Assembly (NCBI GenBank): GCA_029262095.1
Contig: JAJDAB010000398.1
Span: 1 to 21,111, forward strand
Length of the DNA: 21,111 nucleotides
Reading direction: 5' to 3'
Source of the DNA: Candidatus Hydrogenedentota bacterium
GTDB taxonomy: Bacteria; Hydrogenedentota; Hydrogenedentia; Hydrogenedentales; SLHB01
Shown here: positions 1 through 7,310 of the stretch, piece after piece
Numbering within the stretch: position 1 is the first letter of the stretch
Layout: each line of letters begins with the position of its first letter
Notes under the pieces: generated by a model
Databases searched by the model: none
What the model saw: the letters and a program-made list of their open reading frames with translations, nothing else
What the model was told of the DNA's origin: nothing
Position numbers and translations under genes: made by a program

Positions 1-1
1 G

Positions 2-190
2 ACGGTTGTGCATAACGGTGTTCCCGTGCAGTCGGACATCGAAATGCCACGGGGGACGTCCGGTGATGCAAAGAAAAAACCGGTGGTGCCACCGGAAAAG
101 CCCGACTGCATCCGTCTGCAAGCGCATAAGAATCAAGTGCAGTTCAGAAACATCTGGGTGGTCGACCTGGCGGACAAGAAAAAGCGCTGA
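2..190 (+). CDS. 3-keto-disaccharide hydrolase (DUF1080) family protein, C-terminal fragment
   Basis: Only the last 62 residues lie in the window; the frame is open from base 2 to the TGA at 188-190 and the start is to the left. The visible part includes HNGVPVQSDIEMP, then CIRLQAHKNQVQFRNIWV. This matches the typical end of the DUF1080 / 3-keto-glucoside hydrolase fold, a concanavalin-like beta sandwich whose last strands carry the pattern GPIRLQDHGNPVRFRNIWI. Such proteins are usually exported and act on 3-keto-disaccharides or related glycans in PVC and Bacteroidetes genomes. The remaining tail LADKKKR is basic and short. The family call rests on the C-terminal signature alone, so the substrate and the rest of the architecture cannot be judged. 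It converges on the MOSC gene that follows. Confidence 0.8.
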   Translation, partial: TVVHNGVPVQSDIEMPRGTSGDAKKKPVVPPEKPDCIRLQAHKNQVQFRNIWVVDLADKKKR

Positions 191-205
191 CGGAGATTTC
201 GCCAA

Positions 206-263
206 ACACGGTCACCATCCGCATAGGAACTTTGGGAACGGGCGCATGGGTTGGTGACGGTGT
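206..263. terminator. Long inverted repeat between convergent genes (possible bidirectional terminator)
   Basis: Arms at 206-217 (ACACGGTCACCA) and 252-263 (TGGTGACGGTGT) are complementary over 12 positions with one G/G mismatch (210/259), around a 34-base loop. The element fills the 93-base gap between two convergent genes, where a shared terminator or transcript-end structure is expected. There is no T-tract, so it is not a classical intrinsic terminator. Confidence 0.35.
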
Positions 264-283
264 CGGAATCGCTGCGTATGCAT

Positions 284-1030
284 TTAAGCCACCGATTCTA
301 AAACTACGTCGTCGTTGACCGCTACGCTCCCGGGTTCTACCGTTGTCCCGTATACACCGAGGCAGCCTTGCCGTTCGTTGACTACAGTGCGCAAGATCTC
401 CGGACTGCGTTCCATCGTCACCGGGTCGATTGTGATCACCACACATCGACCGTCCCGTTTGTCGACGCGCATGCGCAAACCGCCAATGCGCAGGACACAA
501 CCGACCCAGTCATCCTCAAAAAACGGCGAATCATCCGTTGCTTCAACTAGAAAGTTTGGGCGAAATCGCTGGGCGTCGAGTTGAATACCAACCATATCGC
601 TAAGCTTCGCGATCGATTGGGTCGTGATGAGCGAAAGCGGAAATGTGTCAAATATTCCGCGATTCTGCCTGATAACCCGAGCGCCACCTGGATACAACTC
701 TCTACCGAGACTCGGTTCGGAGATGTCTGCGACGTTTCCTGATGGTGTACGCACGATCATCGGCGACTTATCTGGTCTAGAAGGTTCTTCGAAGGATGGA
801 TGGTAGTGATTCATGCCGCTACGCTCACGAATCGTGAGCCAAGGAAAGCCGGTCCGAACCGCGTCGTCGCGAACAAACGCCCACCGGCGATCTCCAGCAA
901 GGCCAAACCAAGACACGTCCACCGCGTCCAAGGCCTCTGCGCCCATCGACTTCACGGGGTAACGCCACAATCCTACGAGGCGACCGATACATTTGCGGTT
1001 GGTAGTTTTCTTCACAGAACACCCCATCAT
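284..1030 (-). CDS. MOSC domain-containing protein
   Basis: A 248-residue protein with the two-part MOSC layout: an N-terminal beta-barrel segment (residues ~15-75, opening IGRLVGLWRYPVKSM, then GLAGDRRWAFV) and a C-terminal MOSC domain (~130-245) with RFRPNFLVE (~155) and RDGRCVVITIDP. The cysteine of the latter (about residue 196) is the conserved sulfur-carrier position of MOSC proteins such as molybdenum cofactor sulfurase C-termini, YiiM and mARC. Family knowledge suggests handling of molybdenum cofactor or a sulfur transfer/detoxification role; the substrate is unknown. The start is set at the ATG at 1030 because TAAGG lies 9 bases upstream; a TTG at 1078 in the same frame would add 16 residues but has no better support. 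No molybdoenzyme gene is in the window. Confidence 0.85.
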   Translation of the reverse strand: MMGCSVKKTTNRKCIGRLVGLWRYPVKSMGAEALDAVDVSWFGLAGDRRWAFVRDDAVRTGFPWLTIRERSGMNHYHPSFEEPSRPDKSPMIVRTPSGNVADISEPSLGRELYPGGARVIRQNRGIFDTFPLSLITTQSIAKLSDMVGIQLDAQRFRPNFLVEATDDSPFFEDDWVGCVLRIGGLRMRVDKRDGRCVVITIDPVTMERSPEILRTVVNERQGCLGVYGTTVEPGSVAVNDDVVLESVA

Positions 1031-1201
1031 CTGGGGCGACCTTACGAAACGACCAAGAGTCGAGCGTGGCGGATTCAATCCGCTGCAGCGCCCCTCGACT
1101 GATGGGGAGTGATGCCAGTCGCGACGCTACGGCATTTCTACAAAGAGTGAACCACATCCGACAACGGAGCGTCAACTGGTTTGAAGCGCTCACACTCTCA
1201 T

Positions 1202-1240
1202 TCGGTCAGTCAGATTTTTAGGCTTGGGATTTCTGACCGA
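1202..1240. repeat. Perfect 8-bp inverted repeat upstream of the ferredoxin gene
   Basis: TCGGTCAG (1202-1209) is matched by CTGACCGA (1233-1240) across 23 bases. It sits just upstream of the promoter candidate of the ferredoxin gene and about 170 bases upstream of the MOSC start, in the 264-base divergent gap. Possible operator; chance cannot be excluded. Confidence 0.3.
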
Positions 1241-1256
1241 TTAACGCCAACCTAAA

Positions 1257-1285
1257 TGGACCTTTAGTCGCTAGGCAGATAGAAT
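1257..1285 (+). promoter_or_regulatory. Candidate sigma-70 promoter for the ferredoxin gene
   Basis: TGGACC (1257-1262, 4/6 to TTGACA), a 17-base spacer and TAGAAT (1280-1285, 5/6 to TATAAT). Transcription would start near 1292, only about three bases before the ATG at 1295, which predicts a leaderless mRNA. The lack of any Shine-Dalgarno sequence before 1295 agrees with this. Confidence 0.4.
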
Positions 1286-1294
1286 GTGTGTCGA

Positions 1295-1660
1295 ATGTCT
1301 AAGCGTGCCAAAAAGTTCGCGCTTGCGCTGAAGATCAACAAAGTCGAACGACACATATTTCTTTGTTGCGATCAGACCAAGCCGAAGTGTGTTGGGAAAA
1401 AGAAGAGTCTTAAGGCTTGGGCGTACCTGAAGCGACGTTTGGATGAACTCGGCCTCGAAGGCTCGGGTGGCGTGTTCCGTACCAAGGCGAATTGTCTGCG
1501 AGTGTGTATCGATGGACCTATCGCGGTCGTGTATCCGGAAGGGACTTGGTACCACAGTTGTACGCCCGATGTGCTCGAACGAATTATTCAGGAACACCTC
1601 GTCAAAGGCTGTCCTGTTGAAGACTACATAATTGTCGAGCGCCCCTTGCCCCAGCCTTGA
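1295..1660 (+). CDS. (2Fe-2S) ferredoxin domain-containing protein, thioredoxin-like
   Basis: A 121-residue protein matching the thioredoxin-fold [2Fe-2S] ferredoxins found alone in cyanobacteria, Planctomycetes and related groups. Cysteines are at about 24, 25, 32, 67, 71, 89 and 106. The spacing of the first group (FLCCDQTKPKC) from NCLRVC (67/71) fits the four cluster ligands, and GPIAVVYPEGTWYHSCTP is the usual strand-turn-strand after the last ligand. Expected role: soluble cytoplasmic one-electron carrier; the partner is unknown and no redox operon surrounds it. The start is ATG 1295; an in-frame GTG at 1286 would add three residues. It stands alone, convergent with the sulfatase gene, 31 bases from its stop. 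Basic N-terminus (SKRAKK), no signal peptide. Confidence 0.88.
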   Translation: MSKRAKKFALALKINKVERHIFLCCDQTKPKCVGKKKSLKAWAYLKRRLDELGLEGSGGVFRTKANCLRVCIDGPIAVVYPEGTWYHSCTPDVLERIIQEHLVKGCPVEDYIIVERPLPQP

Positions 1661-1691
1661 TTCGGAGGACTCGCCGGGGATTCACAACGAC

Positions 1692-3143
1692 TCAGATTCC
1701 TTCCGCCGCCCAGGCTTTCATTTGCGCGATGTTTCGCCTGATTACGACATTCGCCGCTGCGTCTTTTGATCGTCCGACATACACCGCCATATCCGCGTCG
1801 TAGACTTCGTCGGTTTCTGGGTTTTGCCCTTTGTCCCCGGTTTCGGCGATCCATGCGTCGAGCGTCTCGCGCATGTCGGCCAATTTGTTGGCGTAATTCG
1901 CGTCGATCGCGAGATTATTCAATTCCCAGGGATCGACGTTCAGGTCATACAACTCCTCCTTAGGCCGCGGCGTCGTGTACAAGCGTTCGGCAGGATGGCC
2001 CTCCAGTGCTCCGGCATCGTACAGTTCGCGCATGTGCTTCAGAATTAGTTTGTTGTCCTTGTACCGGTTGGGTTGCAAGTGGGGCCGGTGCGGATAGAAG
2101 TTTCGGATGTAGTTGAACCCGCCTTTTCGTACGCTTCGAATACGCTCTACCGTTTCGTCGCAACGGTCGCGCGCAGTCACCACGTAGTCTCGCGGCTTGG
2201 CCTCGTCGCCGAATAGCGTCCGCGACTCCATCCAATCCGGAATGTCGAGCCCCGCGAAGTGCAACGACGTGGCCGCCATATCCATGTGGGCGACGAAGTC
2301 GTTGCGAACGGTGCCACTCGGCACTCGACCCGGAGCCCACACGACAAACGGAATGCGCGCGCCTTCTTCATAACAGAACTGCTTACCCCGGGCATGACTC
2401 ACGCCGTGATCGGTGATGAAGATTACGACGGTATTGTCCTTCAATCCTTCCTTCTCAAGGCCGTCCATAATCTCGCCAACTTCGCGGTCGACGAGCTGCA
2501 CTGAGTCCAAGTAACGCGCCCAATCCTCGCGCAGAACGAGATCATCGGGATAATACGGAGGCAGCTCTAAGTCGGCCGGATCGACCGGATGCTCCACACG
2601 CGCCTTCCGATTCTTTCCCCCGTGTAACTGGAATTGGGCGAAGAATGGTTGGCCTTGAGCGCGCCCGGAGTAGTCGCTTCCGTCGTACAAATCGGGCGAG
2701 TATTCGAAATTGTAGTCAGTCTTGCCCTGACGTTTACCCGAGGCACCTGCGCCGTTGCAGACGTAGTAGTCGGCGTCGCGAAAAATTTCGGGAACAGTGC
2801 GAACAGGATCGGGTAGATCGTGTTTAATCTTACCGCGAAAACTACGGTGGTTGTGCGCACCGATCGTGGTCTGATACATCCCCGTGATCATCGCCGATCG
2901 ACTAGGCGAACAGACCGGGCACGTAATATAGGCGCGCTCGAACACAGCGCCCTCCGCCGCCAAGCGATCTATGTTCGGTGTGGAAATCGTCGTCTCGCCC
3001 TGATGGCTAAAGTGGCAGGACATGTCCTCCGCAACAATCCACACGATGTTCGGCCGCGCTGCATTCTGCCCCTGTGCGCCAGAACCCATCGCCAAAGACA
3101 ATGCTCCTGCACCAGCGCTCTTTAGGAAACCTCTTCGGTCCAT
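1692..3143 (-). CDS. Sulfatase (S1-type, Cys-type formylglycine), Tat-exported
   Basis: A 483-residue sulfatase of the alkaline-phosphatase-like superfamily that hydrolyses sulfate esters, probably on polysaccharide. An N-terminal twin-arginine signal (DRRGFLKSAGAGALSLA) sends it folded across the inner membrane. The metal/sulfate site is visible: D40 in VAEDM, the CSPSR motif at 78-82 whose C78 is converted to formylglycine, TDHG (D245, H246) and RGK at 252-254. PNIVWIVAED and STPNIDRLAAEG are standard family blocks. The start is the ATG at 3143, preceded by GGAGAAGG with a 6-base spacer; an upstream extension in the same frame is less likely. No formylglycine-generating enzyme is in the window, so maturation must be encoded elsewhere. 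Specific substrate cannot be read from the sequence. Confidence 0.95.
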   Translation of the reverse strand: MDRRGFLKSAGAGALSLAMGSGAQGQNAARPNIVWIVAEDMSCHFSHQGETTISTPNIDRLAAEGAVFERAYITCPVCSPSRSAMITGMYQTTIGAHNHRSFRGKIKHDLPDPVRTVPEIFRDADYYVCNGAGASGKRQGKTDYNFEYSPDLYDGSDYSGRAQGQPFFAQFQLHGGKNRKARVEHPVDPADLELPPYYPDDLVLREDWARYLDSVQLVDREVGEIMDGLEKEGLKDNTVVIFITDHGVSHARGKQFCYEEGARIPFVVWAPGRVPSGTVRNDFVAHMDMAATSLHFAGLDIPDWMESRTLFGDEAKPRDYVVTARDRCDETVERIRSVRKGGFNYIRNFYPHRPHLQPNRYKDNKLILKHMRELYDAGALEGHPAERLYTTPRPKEELYDLNVDPWELNNLAIDANYANKLADMRETLDAWIAETGDKGQNPETDEVYDADMAVYVGRSKDAAANVVIRRNIAQMKAWAAEGI

Positions 3144-3222
3144 GACCTTCTCCATAATGATTACGAATACGACCTGCTGCACATAGCCGATCCACGGTAG
3201 TCCGATAAGACCGGCGTCATCA

Positions 3223-3242
3223 AGTCCTGATCACGGAGGACT
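3223..3242. repeat. Short inverted repeat in the sulfatase/ABC intergenic region
   Basis: AGTCCT (3223-3228) and AGGACT (3237-3242) flank GATCACGG. It lies about 80 bases upstream of the sulfatase start and 120 bases upstream of the ATPase start. Possible operator or leader hairpin; six-base arms are weak evidence. Confidence 0.2.
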
Positions 3243-3307
3243 CACAGCCCGTCGAGCAGTGATCTGCGAGTATATGTTGGAAGAAGCGTCTCTTTCCGCG
3301 TGCGGCA

Positions 3308-3329
3308 TCGCGATCGGGTATCATCGCGA
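3308..3329. promoter_or_regulatory. Palindrome overlapping a -10-like box upstream of the ABC ATPase gene
   Basis: TCGCGAT (3308-3314) and ATCGCGA (3323-3329) form a perfect 7-bp inverted repeat with an 8-base centre. The hexamer TATCAT (3319-3324, 5/6 to TATAAT) lies inside it, 37 bases before the ATPase start. No good -35 is visible 16-18 bases upstream. The layout suggests a repressor operator over the -10, as is common for drug-exporter operons. Confidence 0.35.
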
Positions 3330-3361
3330 AACTTCGTCTCTGCCTGACGATTCGCGCCCTT

Positions 3362-4282
3362 ATGACCAATTCAAACATTATCGAAGTCGAAGGACTCACT
3401 AAACGCTACGGTCGGCTGACCGCGGTGGATGGTGTATCGTTTTCCGTGCGTGCCGGGGAGATTTTTGGACTCATTGGTCCGAATGGCGCCGGGAAGACGA
3501 CTTCGATGGAGTGTGTCGAAGGCATTCGCAAGCCGGATGGGGGGCGCGTTCGGGTGTTGGGGATGGACCCGTATGCGCAGAGTGCAACGCTTCGTGACCG
3601 CATCGGTGTGCAACTCCAGGATGCGCAACTTCAGAAACGCATCAAGGTGTGGGAGGCGGTCGACCTAATGGCGTCTCTGTATTCCAAGCCGGTCGACACC
3701 GCCGCATTACTCGAACAACTTGGCCTTGCAGGGAAATTGAATGATCGGTTCATGAATCTCTCCGGCGGACAGAAGCAACGGCTCTTCATCGCGTTGGCGC
3801 TCATCAACGACCCCGAAGTGGTGTTTCTCGATGAGCTGACGACGGGTCTCGACCCGCAAGCGCGTCGAGCGATCTGGGAGCTGGTCGAGGGGATTAAACA
3901 GCGCGGCAAGACCGTCTTTCTTACCACGCACTTAATGGAAGAGGCCGAACGCTTATGTGACCGTGTCGCGATCATCGAGCATGGCAACGTCATTGCCGCC
4001 GATACGCCAGCGGCGTTGGTCCGGGAACATTGCCCGGAAGTGAGCGTCTCGATTTCGTGCGATGACGCCTTTGATGCGGATGAAATCAAACGAGCGATTC
4101 CGAATATCGAGGTGGAGGTAGAGCGAGATAAGCTGATGTTGAAGGGCGTGGGGGAGGACTTCGTTACAAGCGTTATTCGATACCTCGCGCAGCACGACTT
4201 TCACTTTCGCGATTTACACACCCATCGCCCAAATCTTGAAGATGTCTTCCTCAAATTCACAGGACACACGGTTCGGGAATAA
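3362..4282 (+). CDS. ABC transporter ATP-binding protein (ABC-2 / DrrA-like exporter)
   Basis: A 306-residue nucleotide-binding subunit. Walker A is GPNGAGKT (39-46), the signature is LSGGQ (133-137), Walker B is VVFLDE (153-158) followed by the D-loop TTGLD, and the switch histidine is H190 in TTHLMEEAE. The ~80-residue C-terminal extension ending in NLEDVFLKFTGHTVRE is typical of the DrrA/CcmA-type ATPases that drive ABC-2 exporters of drugs, lipids or polysaccharides. It should act at the cytoplasmic face of the inner membrane with the permease that starts 6 bases downstream. The ATG at 3362 has no clear Shine-Dalgarno sequence. The cargo is unknown. Confidence 0.95.
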   Translation: MTNSNIIEVEGLTKRYGRLTAVDGVSFSVRAGEIFGLIGPNGAGKTTSMECVEGIRKPDGGRVRVLGMDPYAQSATLRDRIGVQLQDAQLQKRIKVWEAVDLMASLYSKPVDTAALLEQLGLAGKLNDRFMNLSGGQKQRLFIALALINDPEVVFLDELTTGLDPQARRAIWELVEGIKQRGKTVFLTTHLMEEAERLCDRVAIIEHGNVIAADTPAALVREHCPEVSVSISCDDAFDADEIKRAIPNIEVEVERDKLMLKGVGEDFVTSVIRYLAQHDFHFRDLHTHRPNLEDVFLKFTGHTVRE

Positions 4283-4288
4283 CGATTG

Positions 4289-5035
4289 ATGATGAACGGA
4301 CTCTGGAAATTGACTTGGGTGGAGCTCAAGGTCTTCATGCGCGAACCGATGGGCTCGGTCTTCACGTTCCTTATGCCTGCGGTGCTCTTCGTCTTCGTGG
4401 GTCGCGCGTTGCGCAATGCTTCAACCGAAGAATTCGACATGACCGACTGGGTGAACACGTCGTTGCCGGTCACACTAACCATCTTAATCGCGATCAACGG
4501 GGTCACGTCGCTCACAACAATCATATCGATTTACCGCGAAGGCGGTATTCTTAAACGGCTCAAAGCGACCCCGCTAAGGCCTCACACCATTCTCACGGCG
4601 CATGTCCTCGTGAAACTTTTCATCACCGCAGTGAACATGGCCACACTCATCTTTGTCGGCCGGTCGTTCCTAGGCGTTGGCGTGCAAGGCAGTCTACCGA
4701 GTTTTCTGCTGGCGGCGACCATCAGTACTGTGAGCATTCTGTCGCTTGGATTCGTGATTGCCAGTTTTGTACCCACCGCCCGATTTGCTCAACTCATCAC
4801 CGGCCTGTGCTTATATCCGCTGATCGGCGTTTCTGGATTGTTCACACCGGTCGACTCGTTCCCAATTGGGCTCAAGGCGATTGCCCTTGTCTCGCCGCTG
4901 ACCCACGCGGTGAGTCTCACCAACGGCATGTGGGAAGGAGATAGTTGGGCGAACTACGTCCCCGAACTTTTCGCGCTTTCAGTTACGTTTGCGATCTGTA
5001 TGGCGTTGTCGTCCAAGATGTTTCGCTGGGAATAG
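4289..5035 (+). CDS. ABC transporter permease (ABC-2 type)
   Basis: A 248-residue integral membrane protein with about six hydrophobic spans: near the N-terminus (SVFTFLMPAVLFVFVG), VTLTILIAINGVTSLTTI, a span around NMATLIFVG, TISTVSILSLGFVIAS, FAQLITGLCLYPLIGVSGLF and a final one near FALSVTFAICMAL. REGGILKRLKATPL after the second span is the amphipathic coupling segment conserved in ABC-2 permeases, and the GLF..VDSFP pattern after the fifth span is also typical. It pairs with the preceding ATPase to form an exporter. The ATG at 4289 is chosen; a TTG one codon earlier and a second ATG at 4292 are also in frame. The 6-base gap to the ATPase gene implies translational coupling. It converges with the glycosidase-like gene, 5 bases from its stop. 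Confidence 0.92.
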   Translation: MMNGLWKLTWVELKVFMREPMGSVFTFLMPAVLFVFVGRALRNASTEEFDMTDWVNTSLPVTLTILIAINGVTSLTTIISIYREGGILKRLKATPLRPHTILTAHVLVKLFITAVNMATLIFVGRSFLGVGVQGSLPSFLLAATISTVSILSLGFVIASFVPTARFAQLITGLCLYPLIGVSGLFTPVDSFPIGLKAIALVSPLTHAVSLTNGMWEGDSWANYVPELFALSVTFAICMALSSKMFRWE

Positions 5036-5040
5036 GACGT

Positions 5041-7134
5041 TTACGAAGATACTCGTAGCTTGCGCGCACCTAACACGCCCACCAGTGTGAGGAGAAACAG
5101 TAACGCCATCACCGACGACGCAGGAATCGGCGGCGAACTTCCGTCGGTGGGATCGAGTCCGACGAGGAATTCGATGTATTCGATTACGCCGTCGCTGTCG
5201 AAATCGTCACCTGGAGAAATGTCGTCGAGCGAATCGATGGCGTCGCCGGGATTGAAGTCGATAATGATCTGCTCGAAGTTATCGCCGAGTCCGTCGCCAT
5301 CTGCATCAACCGTTTCATTGGGGTTGAACGGGAACGCGTCCATGCTGTCTGGGACGCCATCGCCGTCACTGTCGGGATCGGGCGGGGTAATCCCATCTCC
5401 TATAATCGCGACCCAGTCCTCCGACGTTTGGTTTGGTGGTAGGCCGATGCTTTGTTGGCCGGGACCGGTGATGCTGGCGACGGTGCCTGCGACAAGTGAA
5501 CCGCCGTTGCGCGGGTCGTACCATTGAACGTCGAACGTGCCGTTCGATGATTCGAGGTCGAGGTTAGTCGTGCCACCGTTCTTGAGGTAGACGGCGTACA
5601 CCTCGTCCGTCTTCGCAAAACAATGTGTCGAATTGGCGTTGATGAGGTCGTCGCGCGCGTCCATTTCGGTGAACGGCAAATTCTGCTGGAAGAATTCGAG
5701 GGCATAGCGTGTGAACCGCCACATGTCTGATCGGTTGCGCCAGTCTTCGTTCGTTAAATCGCCGGTCGATCCGCCGCCAAAGTACCATTCGCATCCAGCG
5801 CCGCCCGCCATGAGATTGCCCCAGAGCGCCTCTTTCCGGACATCGTCGTGGTTGTTGCCCGATCCGTTCGGGGTCACCCCAGTGCTGGCCGGTCCGATTT
5901 CATCAAGGCACACGAACCACGGGCGGCCCGCCGTATCGGAATCGTTGATCCATTTGAGCGTCGTCGTGTGCGTGTCGTCTTTGTTGGACATTTGTAAGGA
6001 CGGTCCTTCGAAATCCGCGAATCCGAGCAACGGGTCATAGACCTGGTCTTTATCCCCGGGATAGGTATGCACGACGATGGGGTGATTGTACGGGTCGAGC
6101 AGCCGAATGTAGTTGGCGTAGGACTTTCGTTCAGCATCGGAATTGACGTTCTCTTCGCCAAGATTCCAATCGACGGCGAGGTGATGGCCGAAGCGTGCGA
6201 CGAGTTCACGGTAATAGAGTTGCCGCTCCGTCCCCAGGCTGCCGCCGTTGATGAGGTCGTTGTTCTCCGTTTCCTGCGTGATCACATGGAGCTGGATTCC
6301 GATTTCGTCCATGTGGCTGAACACCACTTCCCACTGATCGAGTTTGCTGCAATCGAATCGTTGTTGATTGCTCGAACTCGTCCACGGCCATACGTCGTCG
6401 CCGTCGCCATCGACGTTCATCGTGAGGAAGTAAACGGAATTCATGCCTTCACTCGCGAGGTAGTTGATCGCGCCGATGATGTTGCGCCCCGCAGTTCCAT
6501 TCCAAGACGGGTCGCCGGTGTTCCAGTCCCCGGCGTGCGGCGTGTAGCTGTGCGATGCGGGCGTCTGATCGAAACCATTGTAGGCCAAGAAGTTTTCCGG
6601 GCTGTCCGCGCCGCCTTTGAGGAAGTATTTACCCGTCTCCGCAAATTGGAGATAGCGCTGTCCAACATATTCGAGTAAACCCTTCCCCCGAAAGTCGGCT
6701 CCGGTCTTGTCCGTGGTTGGGATCGTGAATGAACCGGATGCGCCGTCGAAGCCTGTCGCCGTTCCCGCAGTTGCGTTCGTGCTCACGGCGACATCGGTGC
6801 CTGTACGGAACGAGGCCACGTAATTCCAGAGCCCCGTAAGCGGTGGCGAGAAATGGACGCGCCATTTGTTGCCGGTAACAGCGCTCGATTCGGCGGCGTC
6901 GCCGTCTGCGGCATAGAATCCAGGTACGACGATGTTCGTCGCGCCGTTCGTAAATGTGACATTGAGGCGGTAATCAAGAAAAGGATTTGGATCGGCGGAC
7001 TCATTTGTCGTCGGACCGTCAAACGTAATCGATACCCGATGCCACGTCCGCAATTCGCCGGTAACGACACCTTGCGCGAACGCAGGGATACTGCAAAGTA
7101 GAATCGCGAGAAAGACAAAACGACGAAACGCCAC
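5041..7134 (-). CDS. DUF5060 / GH-A-like TIM-barrel secreted protein with calcium-binding stalk and C-terminal anchor
   Basis: About 697 residues. A signal peptide (AFRRFVFLAILLCSIPAFAQ) is followed by a DUF5060 beta-sandwich (~22-145), then a TIM-barrel-like region (~150-490) with WNLGEEN (glutamates ~327/328) and CLDEIG (glutamate ~412). These are spaced as the acid/base and nucleophile strands of clan GH-A glycosidases. Next comes a C-terminal sandwich of the putative collagen-binding type (~510-580), thrombospondin-3-like calcium repeats (PDSDGDGVPDSMDAFP, VDADGDGLGD, ~585-625) and DDFDSDGVIEY. The last 28 residues are IPASS, a hydrophobic span and ARKLRVSS, an IPTL-CTERM-like sorting/anchor signal. 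Probable surface glycan hydrolase; substrate unknown. The GTG at 7134 is chosen because GGGAG lies 8 bases upstream and it opens directly on the signal peptide; ATG 7185 and TTG 7206 are alternatives. Confidence 0.85.
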   Translation of the reverse strand: MAFRRFVFLAILLCSIPAFAQGVVTGELRTWHRVSITFDGPTTNESADPNPFLDYRLNVTFTNGATNIVVPGFYAADGDAAESSAVTGNKWRVHFSPPLTGLWNYVASFRTGTDVAVSTNATAGTATGFDGASGSFTIPTTDKTGADFRGKGLLEYVGQRYLQFAETGKYFLKGGADSPENFLAYNGFDQTPASHSYTPHAGDWNTGDPSWNGTAGRNIIGAINYLASEGMNSVYFLTMNVDGDGDDVWPWTSSSNQQRFDCSKLDQWEVVFSHMDEIGIQLHVITQETENNDLINGGSLGTERQLYYRELVARFGHHLAVDWNLGEENVNSDAERKSYANYIRLLDPYNHPIVVHTYPGDKDQVYDPLLGFADFEGPSLQMSNKDDTHTTTLKWINDSDTAGRPWFVCLDEIGPASTGVTPNGSGNNHDDVRKEALWGNLMAGGAGCEWYFGGGSTGDLTNEDWRNRSDMWRFTRYALEFFQQNLPFTEMDARDDLINANSTHCFAKTDEVYAVYLKNGGTTNLDLESSNGTFDVQWYDPRNGGSLVAGTVASITGPGQQSIGLPPNQTSEDWVAIIGDGITPPDPDSDGDGVPDSMDAFPFNPNETVDADGDGLGDNFEQIIIDFNPGDAIDSLDDISPGDDFDSDGVIEYIEFLVGLDPTDGSSPPIPASSVMALLFLLTLVGVLGARKLRVSS

Positions 7135-7310
7135 AGACCAAACTCCCAAATCTCGGACCAACAACGGTCGCAAGCATGACAGCATGGCCGCTTCATTACT
7201 AGCCAATTTGAATGAAAATGGGTCTATGGCGTTGAAATGAGGATGGATTGCGTGTCGGTTTTCGCGGTATTAAGGGAATTCCAATTGTGTAACGCGTCAA
7301 TCGCCTTCGA

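Noticed and set aside
1031..1078. Upstream TTG start for the MOSC protein
   Set aside because: The MOSC barrel begins after residue 30 of that version, and the ATG at 1030 has TAAGG at good spacing.
6067..6678. 203-codon plus-strand frame opposite the glycosidase-like gene
   Set aside because: Antisense to a well-supported gene with clear domains; composition is that of a complementary-strand shadow.
7135..7310. Intrinsic terminator between the polytopic protein and the glycosidase-like gene
   Set aside because: No stem followed by a T-run could be found on the minus strand in this gap.
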